DNA from: Bacillota bacterium
GTDB lineage: Bacteria > Bacillota > Clostridia > Oscillospirales > Acutalibacteraceae
Reading direction: 5' to 3'
Length of the DNA stretch: 6,167 nucleotides
Assembly (NCBI GenBank): GCA_023417635.1
Contig: JAEZFF010000068.1
Location: 1-6,167, forward strand
The notes under the pieces were generated by a model that saw nothing but the letters and a program-made list of their open reading frames with translations, was not told the DNA's origin and made no database searches. The position numbers and the translations under genes were made by a program. Positions within the stretch are counted from its first letter, which is position 1. Each line of letters begins with the position of its first letter. Positions 1-5,588 of this stretch are shown one piece after another.

Positions 1-45
1 CCCGGGCCCCCGGCGCCCAAAAAAACCCCCCCCCCCCCCGCCGGG
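1..45. other. Low-complexity contig edge, probable artefact
   Basis: The first bases are G/C-only blocks followed by a run of seven A (19-25) and fourteen C (26-39), then a short GC palindrome-like patch. Normal sequence resumes at about 46. The composition is unlike the rest of the window, and it sits exactly at the edge. Read on the minus strand it becomes a 14-G run followed by seven T, just downstream of the membrane protein gene's stop codon. It may replace or obscure that gene's real terminator. I infer a sequencing or assembly artefact; a genuine homopolymer is possible but less likely. Confidence 0.65.
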
Positions 46-58
46 AAATGTTTTATTT

Positions 59-1108
59 TTATACGGATTCCTTTTTCTGCTTTCGCTGAGTGTGGTTGTT
101 CCACCATGCTGCCAACCCACCGAACAGGATATTGAAGTAGTAGGTGATAACACGCCACAGCAAAACAGCCGGCCAAATGGCCGCCTTAAAATACGGCCCA
201 AAGAAAAGGTAAAAGCAGCTTTCAGCTCCGCCGGAGGAGCCCGGAAGCGGTACAAAAGCCGACACCATGGCAACGAATACCTGTGCTGCAATCATCGTTG
301 AAATACGTGCCCCGTGCAGGTTAAAACTGCGATAGATAAAATAGGGAATCATGCTGTTGAGCGTAATCTGCATGGCGGTAAAAGCTACAAGCGGCAAATA
401 GAACTTTGCGGAATTGCCCATCACCTTGGAAGCGTCGTGAAACAGGGAAAGCTGGTTGTGAATCTTTGTATAGCGCTCCTGCGGGTGGCGGCAAAGCTTT
501 ATTTTATAAAGCAGATGCAGCAGAGCACGAAGGATGCGGTCTGTGGTTTTTTCACTGACCATAAAAAGCCATACCGCCGCAATAAATACACTGTTGCAGA
601 GAATTCCGATAATTGTGATAAAAGAAAAATCACTGACATTCGTCTGAAAATAGCGCAGCTTCATAACAACCATAATAATTGCGTAAAGAAGCATAACAGC
701 TTGGTATGTAAGAGTTTTTACCGCTACGGCGGAACATGCCACACCGGTATCCATTCCCATCTTGTGCATGGTAACAACCTGCATGGGCTGACCGCCTGTG
801 GCAGAAGGCGTTATTGCGCTGTAAAGCAGGCCTATCATGCCAACCTGAAACGATTGTTGGTAACTCCAGTCTTTCCAAACGTGGCGAATAATAAGGTGAA
901 GCACAAGGCCTTCCAGCATCCAGCAGGTTACTGCAGCAAGCAAGGTCACAATCAACCACCGAAAGCGAAGCTTGGTTACCACTTTGCTCAATGTTGCAAT
1001 TCCACCATTCGAAAGAAGAAAGTATAAAAGGAAACCAACCGAAATGACAATTGTAACGATTGCAAGCCAATTCTTTTTGAGCTTCCCTTTGAATTTTTTA
1101 AAAGACAT
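59..1108 (-). CDS. Flippase-like membrane protein, lysylphosphatidylglycerol synthase TM-domain family
   Basis: This 349-residue integral membrane protein belongs to the family defined by the membrane half of MprF (LPG_synthase_TM, the former UPF0104 group). Family members act in the cytoplasmic membrane and some are linked to lipid translocation; the substrate here is unknown. Two family hallmarks are visible: ITPSATGGQP at residues 99-108 and FVPLPGSSGGAE at 285-296. Hydrophobic segments fall near residues 14-33, 51-73, 86-100, 128-149, 162-184, 234-257, 270-290 and 306-333, separated by a basic cytoplasmic loop at about 185-230. There is a Lys-rich N-terminus and a Lys/Arg-rich tail. The catalytic GNAT-like aminoacyl-transfer domain of full MprF is absent, so this is a stand-alone transmembrane module and not a complete lysyl-PG synthase. 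The ATG start has a GGGGA element 7 nt upstream. The gene is alone on its strand and divergent from the 183-residue gene; its 3' end abuts the damaged contig edge. Confidence 0.93.
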   Translation of the reverse strand: MSFKKFKGKLKKNWLAIVTIVISVGFLLYFLLSNGGIATLSKVVTKLRFRWLIVTLLAAVTCWMLEGLVLHLIIRHVWKDWSYQQSFQVGMIGLLYSAITPSATGGQPMQVVTMHKMGMDTGVACSAVAVKTLTYQAVMLLYAIIMVVMKLRYFQTNVSDFSFITIIGILCNSVFIAAVWLFMVSEKTTDRILRALLHLLYKIKLCRHPQERYTKIHNQLSLFHDASKVMGNSAKFYLPLVAFTAMQITLNSMIPYFIYRSFNLHGARISTMIAAQVFVAMVSAFVPLPGSSGGAESCFYLFFGPYFKAAIWPAVLLWRVITYYFNILFGGLAAWWNNHTQRKQKKESV

Positions 1109-1148
1109 ACAATATCCCCAAAACCTAATTTAGATTTGCCGAATTCAT

Positions 1149-1175
1149 TTTATAACATTAGCCCCAAATATACAA
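1149..1175 (-). promoter_or_regulatory. Predicted extended -10 promoter for the flippase-like gene
   Basis: On the minus strand a TATAAA hexamer (complement of 1149-1154) is preceded by TG one base upstream, giving an extended -10 (TGTTATAAA). No good -35 is present; the best is TTGTAT (complement of 1170-1175) at a short 15-bp spacing, which fits a promoter that relies on the extended -10. The start would be near 1142, leaving a leader of about 34 nt before the ATG at 1108. Confidence 0.45.
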
Positions 1176-1213
1176 GTGCAAAGCGGGAAGGAACACTTTT
1201 CGTCTGGTTTCGC

Positions 1214-1242
1214 TTTACATTCTGAAACGGTCAAGATATAAT
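1214..1242 (+). promoter_or_regulatory. Predicted sigma-A promoter for the 183-residue gene
   Basis: TTTACA (1214-1219) and TATAAT (1237-1242) are separated by exactly 17 bp. This is 5/6 and 6/6 to the vegetative consensus. The expected transcription start is near 1249, giving a leader of about 31 nt. Confidence 0.75.
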
Positions 1243-1262
1243 AAAGAATATATTAGAAATAC

Positions 1263-1274
1263 AGGAAAGAAGTG
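1263..1274 (+). promoter_or_regulatory. Ribosome binding site of the 183-residue gene
   Basis: AGGAAAGAAGTG is purine-rich. Its GAAGTGATT portion matches the AGGAGGTGATT anti-anti-Shine-Dalgarno consensus with few changes and ends 5 nt before the ATG at 1280. This supports that start. Confidence 0.7.
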
Positions 1275-1279
1275 ATTAA

Positions 1280-1831
1280 ATGCCACAGTATGTTAACAAA
1301 ATTAAAATTCAGGGCGAAGGTTCCGTACGCCACATTATTGGCTTTGGATCCGGCGACTCTGGTTACGATGTACTGCAAACCGAACAAAACGGTGCACCAA
1401 ATGTTTCCTATTATTACATGCGCCGTGGAAATAAAAATTGCGTGACCGTTTCTAAACTACAAGGGCGTTACTTTGTAGAGCACCGCGTTTACAGCGGCCC
1501 CGACTCTAATATGACCATAGAAAAAAAGGGCGGCACGCTTCGCAGCGTTTCGCGTGAGTTTTTGCAGGAAGCCGTAAAAGCCTACCGCGCTTACCGTATG
1601 CTTTTCAATGAATACCCGGGGTTCCGGGCTGACATTCTTGACGCAATGAAGCAAGGAATTGAATGCGTATACCTTGGCAATATGTCCAAGGACAGAGACC
1701 GCCTGTCAGACTTGCTGACACGCTCCGGATTCCACATCGAATCTTTCAATTTTGATGCCTTTACAACAAAAGAAGGCATTTGCATTTCCATGGATGGAAT
1801 GTGCTACCGGCAAGATGAAATCATTCCCTGA
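1280..1831 (+). CDS. Unrecognised 183-residue soluble protein
   Basis: I do not recognise this protein. It is real by signal: a near-consensus promoter and a good Shine-Dalgarno precede the ATG, and a strong terminator follows 35 nt after the TGA. No signal peptide or hydrophobic segment is visible, so it should be cytoplasmic. The N-terminal half (about 1-90) is rich in Gly, aromatic and beta-prone residues, with a GFGSGDSG turn at 21-28 and a YYYMRRG stretch at 44-50. The middle (about 91-125) looks helical (SREFLQEAVKAYRAYRMLF). The C-terminal part (about 126-160) looks alpha/beta, with a helix around 135-149 that carries several charged residues (KDRDRLSDLL). There are four Cys (54, 129, 168, 175) with no clear metal-binding spacing. 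It is monocistronic, divergent from the flippase-like gene and convergent with the exporter operon, so the neighbours suggest no role. Confidence 0.8.
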   Translation: MPQYVNKIKIQGEGSVRHIIGFGSGDSGYDVLQTEQNGAPNVSYYYMRRGNKNCVTVSKLQGRYFVEHRVYSGPDSNMTIEKKGGTLRSVSREFLQEAVKAYRAYRMLFNEYPGFRADILDAMKQGIECVYLGNMSKDRDRLSDLLTRSGFHIESFNFDAFTTKEGICISMDGMCYRQDEIIP

Positions 1832-1866
1832 TTCTCCTCCTATACGTCACAGAATCTACATAAACT

Positions 1867-1900
1867 GGCAGCTGAAGGAAACCTTCAGCTGCCGATTTTT
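1867..1900 (+). terminator. Strong intrinsic terminator after the 183-residue gene
   Basis: A perfect 12-bp stem (GGCAGCTGAAGG pairing with CCTTCAGCTGCC) closes a three-base AAA loop and is followed by GA and five T. It lies between two convergent genes. On the minus strand the same hairpin falls 26 nt beyond the permease stop codon but is followed only by AGTTTATG, so it may also end the exporter transcript, less efficiently. Confidence 0.93.
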
Positions 1901-1918
1901 GTTTCATCCTGTGGTTTG

Positions 1919-3184
1919 TTATTCATACCGAAGGGCTTCAATCGGGTCAAGACGACTTGCTTTCTTTGCCGGATAATACCCAAAGAATACACCAATCAGC
2001 ATAGAGAACCCTACACTGAGCAGCACAACCGGCGGTGAAATCACAAGCTTCACCCCCATAGCAGTATCACCGGCCCAGGCAAGCAAGATACCAACAATAA
2101 TGCCGATAATCCCACCAATCAAGCAGATAATCACCGCTTCCACGATGAACTGGGCGCGGATATGACTGCTGCGGGCACCCAATGCCTTGCGCGTACCGAT
2201 TTCTCTGGTGCGCTCAGTAACGGATACCAGCATAATGTTCATTACGCCAATCCCCCCAACCAGAAGCGCAATGGCGGCAATCGCAGCGATGGCAACGGAA
2301 ATGGTGTTCATGACCGAAGTGACAGAAGACATCATGCTTTCCATATTGTAAGACTTACAGGTGTACTTTGAGTTTCCACCATAAATTTTCGAAAAATAGC
2401 TGTCAATTTTCTGGGAAAGTGCCTGTGAATCGGTCACTGACTTTGTCTTGACGGAAAAATATGCGTAGTTCTGATACTGGGCCTGTTCCTTTGCAACGCT
2501 TACCGGGATATACATTGATGTGCGCTGCTCTTTTTGCGACGCGGTCACGCCCATAAAGGAAGAACGTTCATATTTGTAAACACCTATAATCGTAAATGTT
2601 TCATCCCAGCCATTGACTTCCATAGACACTTCTTTCCCAAGCGGATTCGCATTGGTGTGGAACAGATTGGAAACCAATGCATCGGAAACAACGGCCACCC
2701 GGCGGTTCGCCGCAATGTCACGGTCTTTCAGGAAGCGGCCCTTTATCATTTTAACATTGGAAACGTCTTGGTAACCCGAACTGGCGCCAATCAAACTGAT
2801 GTTGGCATACAGATGGCCATCCTGAACTTTGCCGTCCCCTACATTTTCCTGCACTGCCGTATTGGCAATCTCATCGGAAAACCGATTTTGAAACGCGGCA
2901 ATCTGCTCCGGCGTGATCAAGTCGCTTTCGTCCATGTTGTTGCCGCCAACATATACTTCCGTTGTTGTGTTTTTCGCATCCCGCGGCGTAACATAGACCT
3001 CCAGCACATTTGCCCCAATGCCTGACATGGCGTCGGAAACTTTTGAAGTAACGGCATCGCCGATGGATACAATGGCAATAACAGAGCCAATACCAATAAT
3101 AATGCCGAGCATGGTGAGAAAAGAACGCATCCGGTTGGCTTTCAGCCCTGCAATGGCCAGTGTAATATTTTCTTTCAGGAACAT
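1919..3184 (-). CDS. MacB-like ABC transporter permease (FtsX superfamily)
   Basis: This 421-residue protein is the membrane subunit of a type VII (MacB/LolC-like) ABC exporter, which uses ATP hydrolysis in the cytoplasm to drive substrate movement on the outer face of the membrane. Domain order: TM1 at about 22-42, preceded by the amphipathic MFLKENITLAIAGLKANRMRSFLTMLGI start typical of MacB; a large extracytoplasmic MacB_PCD domain at about 43-290; TM2 at about 294-319; the coupling segment VTERTREIGTRKALGA at 322-337, which contacts the ATPase; TM3 at about 346-370; TM4 at about 384-404; and the conserved ending YYPAKKASRLDPIEALRYE. The topology of four helices and one large external domain matches the half-transporter that works as a dimer. 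Unlike Gram-negative MacB, the ATPase is a separate protein. The start overlaps the ATPase gene by 10 nt, and its own Shine-Dalgarno is poor (AAAGG, 12 nt away), suggesting translational coupling. Length is normal and no key motif is missing. The substrate cannot be read from the sequence. Confidence 0.95.
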   Translation of the reverse strand: MFLKENITLAIAGLKANRMRSFLTMLGIIIGIGSVIAIVSIGDAVTSKVSDAMSGIGANVLEVYVTPRDAKNTTTEVYVGGNNMDESDLITPEQIAAFQNRFSDEIANTAVQENVGDGKVQDGHLYANISLIGASSGYQDVSNVKMIKGRFLKDRDIAANRRVAVVSDALVSNLFHTNANPLGKEVSMEVNGWDETFTIIGVYKYERSSFMGVTASQKEQRTSMYIPVSVAKEQAQYQNYAYFSVKTKSVTDSQALSQKIDSYFSKIYGGNSKYTCKSYNMESMMSSVTSVMNTISVAIAAIAAIALLVGGIGVMNIMLVSVTERTREIGTRKALGARSSHIRAQFIVEAVIICLIGGIIGIIVGILLAWAGDTAMGVKLVISPPVVLLSVGFSMLIGVFFGYYPAKKASRLDPIEALRYE

Positions 3185-3897
3185 GGCTGGTTCACTGCCT
3201 TTCCACAGCCGGCGCGTTCATTGACAATTTCGCCGTCTTTCAGTGTGATAATATGCTCTGTTTCTTCCGCCAAATCCGGATTATGGGTAATCAGAATCAC
3301 GGTTTTGTGGTCTTTTTCGTGCACCTGATGGAAAAGATCCATAATCATTCGCCCGGTGACGGAATCTAGCGCGCCGGTGGGTTCGTCGGCTAGAAGGATG
3401 GGCGGATCGTTAGCCAGCGCCCGCGCGATGGCAACCCGCTGCTTCTGCCCGCCGGAGAGCTCATTGGGCAGGTGGTGAACTCTTTCCTTCATGCCGACAA
3501 GCTCCAGCAGTTCCGTGGCACGCCGTTCGCGTGTTTTTGCATCAACACCGGCATAAAGCATGGGGAGCTCTACATTTTTTAAGGCGTCATTTCGCGGAAT
3601 CAGGTTAAAAGTCTGAAAGATAAAGCCAATCTTCTGGCTGCGGATATCCGACATCTGGTTATCCGTCATGCGGCTGGTCGGCACATCATCCAGAAGATAG
3701 GTTCCGCCGGTCGGCCGGTCCAGAACACCGATAATATTCATCAGCGTACTTTTCCCGGAACCGGAAGGGCCAACGATGGAAAGGAATTCGCCTTCCTGTA
3801 CGGTAAGATTGATGTTTTTCAGAATATGCAGTTCATTTGGAGTTCCGATAAAATAGTTTTTTGTAATATCCGTCATCCGGATCAACTCATGAGCCAC
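3175..3897 (-). CDS. MacB/LolD-type ABC transporter ATP-binding protein
   Basis: This 240-residue nucleotide-binding subunit energises the neighbouring permease in the cytoplasm. All ATPase motifs are intact: Walker A GPSGSGKS at 43-50, Q-loop glutamine at 95 in FIFQTFNL, signature LSGGQ at 147-151, Walker B ILLADE at 167-172 with catalytic Glu172, D-loop GALD at 175-178 and switch His205. The pattern IFQTFNLIPR and the ADEPTGALDS segment are typical of the MacB/LolD/FtsE-like export clade. The start is GTG (3895-3897): the first in-frame ATG is seven codons on and lacks a ribosome site, while AAGGGGGA sits 7 nt before the GTG. It lies 3 nt after the adaptor stop codon and overlaps the permease start by 10 nt, the arrangement of a tightly coupled operon. 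After the last conserved strand (about 226) there is a short Cys/Pro-containing tail (AGCGKAVNQPCS), not part of the fold. Confidence 0.96.
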   Translation of the reverse strand: MAHELIRMTDITKNYFIGTPNELHILKNINLTVQEGEFLSIVGPSGSGKSTLMNIIGVLDRPTGGTYLLDDVPTSRMTDNQMSDIRSQKIGFIFQTFNLIPRNDALKNVELPMLYAGVDAKTRERRATELLELVGMKERVHHLPNELSGGQKQRVAIARALANDPPILLADEPTGALDSVTGRMIMDLFHQVHEKDHKTVILITHNPDLAEETEHIITLKDGEIVNERAGCGKAVNQPCS

Positions 3898-3900
3898 TGC

Positions 3901-5277
3901 CTATTCCCCCTTCGAGGACGAAGAGGAAGAAAGCTGAACGATTTGCCCGGCAGCAATCTTGTCGGTTCCGGTAACAATCTTCATACCGTTCTGCAGGCCT
4001 GAGCCTGTAATTTCTGTGGAAACATCTGTTTCCAGGCCGGTTTTAATCGGGATTTCCACAGTTTTATAAAGCGCGCCATCCGGTTTAGCCGCATAAATCA
4101 CCTGGCTCCCATCCGGCTTCTCTACAATCGTGTCATACGAAACCGCGAAAACGTCTTTCTTTTGTTCCAGTACAATGCTGACTTTGGCTTTCATACCAAT
4201 TTTCAAATTTGGATTTTTATCGGTAATATGGGCCTTTACAGTAAAGGTCGGCTCAGAGGACTGTGTGCCCGCATTCGGCATTGCAGCGGATGCTTCCGTC
4301 GCAGCAGGGGCAACTTGGACGATTTTGCCGGCAATCTTATCTTTTCCGGTAGCGTCCGTTGTAATGGAAACATCCGTCCCTGTTTTAACCTTATCCACGT
4401 CGATTTCTTTTACTTCCGCTTCGACAGTCAAGTCAGACGTATTTTCAACACGAAACAGCGCAGTCTTTGGGATGTCACCCACGGCAGCGCCGCACTGCGT
4501 TACCGTGCCATCCATTGGCGCGGTTATCACAGCCTGCTGCATCTGTTTCTGCAGCTTTTCAAGGGCTGCGCTGCTGCTTTTGTCGCTGCTCTTTGCAAGC
4601 GCGTCATCGTATGCCGCTTTTGCAGCCTTCAGGGCCTGTTGGGCTTGGCCTTTGGCCGAAGCTGCGGCCTGCTGGGCAGAAGAAACCGCCTGCTGTGCCT
4701 GGCTTACCTTCATGCCTTGTGCATCCAGGTCTTTCTGTGGGACCAAACCGCCGGCAGCCTTTTTTTTCATTGCACTGTATGTTTGCTGTTCCGCGTTAAG
4801 GGCTGCTTCGGCCGCCGCCAGATTGTTCTGAGCCGCTGCCGTTTCGGTGCCTGTGTCGCTGCCATATTGTTTTAAGGCACTTTCATAGTCGTCCTTCGCA
4901 CGTGTTACAGCTAGACTTGCGCTGGTGTTTGCAGCTTTCACAGCATCTTCCTGCTGCTTCATGTCATCCTCTAAGGAAGAGGTGTCCAAAACAGCTAGGA
5001 TGTCACCCTTTTTCACCGAATCTCCTACAGATGCTGAAACTTTTTTTACTGGCAAAGTCAATGTTGTATATACATTGGCACTGCTGTTACTGCTGATTTT
5101 CCCGGTAACATTAACAGAATTCTGCAAAGTCGTTTTCTGCAGGGTCATATAAGGAACACCCATTTTGGTGTTTCCGGCTTTTGTACTGACTACACAGGCA
5201 ATGACAATAATTAGCACCACACCTGCTGAAATCGCGGTAATCAAAACACCTTTCCTGCCGAATTTCTTCTTTTTCAT
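3901..5277 (-). CDS. MacA/HlyD-like efflux adaptor (membrane fusion protein)
   Basis: This 458-residue adaptor is the first gene of the exporter operon. It is anchored by one N-terminal membrane segment (about 12-31) after a KKKKFGRKG basic start; no lipobox Cys follows the expected pattern, so a membrane anchor is preferred over a lipoprotein. Domain order: first half of the lipoyl-like fold at about 73-103 (VKKVSASVGDSVKKGDILAVLDTSSL); a long Ala/Gln-rich helical hairpin at about 103-248; the second lipoyl half at 249-275 with the family motif TAPMDGTV (252-259); a beta-barrel at about 283-370; and a membrane-proximal domain at about 373-450. The tail is a Ser run followed by KGE. Length is slightly above typical MacA. 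In Gram-negatives such adaptors reach an outer-membrane channel; here no TolC-like gene is present, and a Firmicute would not need one, so it likely assists the permease outside the membrane as YknX does in Bacillus. The ATG is supported by GGAAGCGGTG ending 5 nt upstream. Confidence 0.94.
   Translation of the reverse strand: MKKKKFGRKGVLITAISAGVVLIIVIACVVSTKAGNTKMGVPYMTLQKTTLQNSVNVTGKISSNSSANVYTTLTLPVKKVSASVGDSVKKGDILAVLDTSSLEDDMKQQEDAVKAANTSASLAVTRAKDDYESALKQYGSDTGTETAAAQNNLAAAEAALNAEQQTYSAMKKKAAGGLVPQKDLDAQGMKVSQAQQAVSSAQQAAASAKGQAQQALKAAKAAYDDALAKSSDKSSSAALEKLQKQMQQAVITAPMDGTVTQCGAAVGDIPKTALFRVENTSDLTVEAEVKEIDVDKVKTGTDVSITTDATGKDKIAGKIVQVAPAATEASAAMPNAGTQSSEPTFTVKAHITDKNPNLKIGMKAKVSIVLEQKKDVFAVSYDTIVEKPDGSQVIYAAKPDGALYKTVEIPIKTGLETDVSTEITGSGLQNGMKIVTGTDKIAAGQIVQLSSSSSSKGE
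3905..3912 (-). promoter_or_regulatory. Ribosome binding site that fixes the GTG start of the ATPase
   Basis: AAGGGGGA on the minus strand lies 7 nt before the GTG at 3897, inside the last codons of the adaptor gene. The alternative ATG at 3874-3876 has no purine-rich element at proper distance, so the GTG is preferred. Confidence 0.7.
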
Positions 5278-5325
5278 AACACACCGCTTCCAAATTCAAT
5301 TTTTGAAAATCGACACTTCACGCTC

Positions 5326-5349
5326 ATTGTATCATTTGCATAATACAAT
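5326..5349. promoter_or_regulatory. 24-bp imperfect palindrome, candidate operator of the exporter operon
   Basis: Arms ATTGTATCAT (5326-5335) and ATAATACAAT (5340-5349) are inverted repeats with 9 of 10 pairs matching, around a TTGC spacer. The strongest core is ATTGTAT-N10-ATACAAT. It covers the predicted transcription start of the adaptor operon (near 5341) and overlaps the inner end of the -10 by two bases. A dimeric repressor bound here would block the promoter. No regulator gene lies in this window, so the protein is unknown. Regulator function is inference from symmetry and position. Confidence 0.55.
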
Positions 5350-5375
5350 AATACTCAAATCTTTGAAATTGTCAA
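5348..5375 (-). promoter_or_regulatory. Predicted sigma-A promoter of the exporter operon
   Basis: On the minus strand a perfect TTGACA (complement of 5370-5375) is followed after 16 bp by TATTAT (complement of 5348-5353), 5/6 to consensus. The start would be near 5341 and the leader about 63 nt. No other promoter is evident between the three exporter genes, which fits one transcript. Confidence 0.65.
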
Positions 5376-5484
5376 TCTAATTCTTTACCAATAATCTTCA
5401 CATTTGGTATGCTGTTTGTGTAATACCTGCCACAGGAGCGTGAAAAACCGGCTTAAATTTTTTTTAACGCAGCCCGTATCTTGA

Positions 5485-5513
5485 TTGACATTTTTTTACA
5501 TTGATGCTATAAT
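5485..5513 (+). promoter_or_regulatory. Perfect-consensus sigma-A promoter of the small membrane gene
   Basis: TTGACA (5485-5490) and TATAAT (5508-5513) are separated by exactly 17 bp, and TG sits one base before the -10 (TGCTATAAT), adding the extended -10 element. All twelve hexamer bases match consensus. The start is expected near 5520, giving a leader of about 69 nt. Such a promoter should be strong unless it is repressed. Confidence 0.88.
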
Positions 5514-5542
5514 TTCCGATGGCAATCTTAGTTGACACCCAT

Positions 5543-5562
5543 ACAGGAGCAGACGCGCCTGT
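5543..5562 (+). other. Small hairpin in the leader of the membrane gene
   Basis: ACAGG pairs with CCTGT, then an A/G mismatch, then GC with GC around an AGAC loop. It lies between the predicted transcription start and the ribosome site, ending 9 nt before the latter. It could tune translation or mRNA stability, but it is short and may be incidental. Confidence 0.35.
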
Positions 5563-5571
5563 TGGAATATT

Positions 5572-5582
5572 GGAAGGAAGGG
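5572..5582 (+). promoter_or_regulatory. Ribosome binding site that fixes the ATG at 5589
   Basis: GGAAGGAAGGG ends 6 nt before the ATG at 5589. A longer reading frame could open at the TTG at 5532, but that codon has no ribosome site and is only about 12 nt from the predicted transcription start, so the 5589 start is chosen. Confidence 0.8.
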
Positions 5583-5588
5583 TTTTTA

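Larger units (their letters stand above)
5278..5588. other. 311-bp divergent control region between exporter operon and small membrane gene
   Basis: No convincing gene lies here. Besides the two promoters and the palindrome listed separately, it contains a 9-bp inverted pair (TTCACGCTC at 5317-5325 and GAGCGTGAA at 5436-5444), a weak dyad TACCAA-N12-TTGGTA at 5386-5409 just upstream of the exporter -35, and repeated TAATAC hexamers at 5341, 5349 and 5421. The region is AT-rich compared with the flanking genes. Confidence 0.6.

Noticed and set aside
314..1027. Plus-strand frame of 237 codons opposite the flippase-like gene
   Set aside because: Antisense shadow of a conserved membrane protein; composition is atypical (His/Asn/Cys-rich) and no promoter or ribosome site was seen.
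1180..1216. AAAGCG / CGCTTT inverted pair between the two divergent promoters near 1200
   Set aside because: Only 6-bp arms with a 25-base spacer; expected by chance.
2534..3025. Plus-strand frame of 163 codons opposite the permease
   Set aside because: Antisense shadow of the MacB periplasmic domain; no independent support.
4130..4875. Long plus-strand open frames of 233 and 237 codons inside the adaptor gene
   Set aside because: They are antisense to the Ala/Gln-rich hairpin of a clearly homologous adaptor; the codon bias of that repeat-like region keeps the other strand open. The products are Cys/Ala/Phe-rich without family features.
5295..5307. TTCAA/TTGAA hairpin in the exporter leader
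   Set aside because: Five A/T-rich pairs are too weak to be called a regulatory structure.
5384..5413. Second plus-strand promoter (TTTACC with TATGCT at 18 bp)
   Set aside because: Weak match in both hexamers compared with the perfect promoter about 100 bp downstream.
5532..5588. Longer N-terminus for the small membrane protein from TTG at 5532
   Set aside because: No ribosome site before the TTG, and it would be only about 12 nt from the transcription start; the ATG at 5589 has an excellent site and gives a typical charged start before the first helix.
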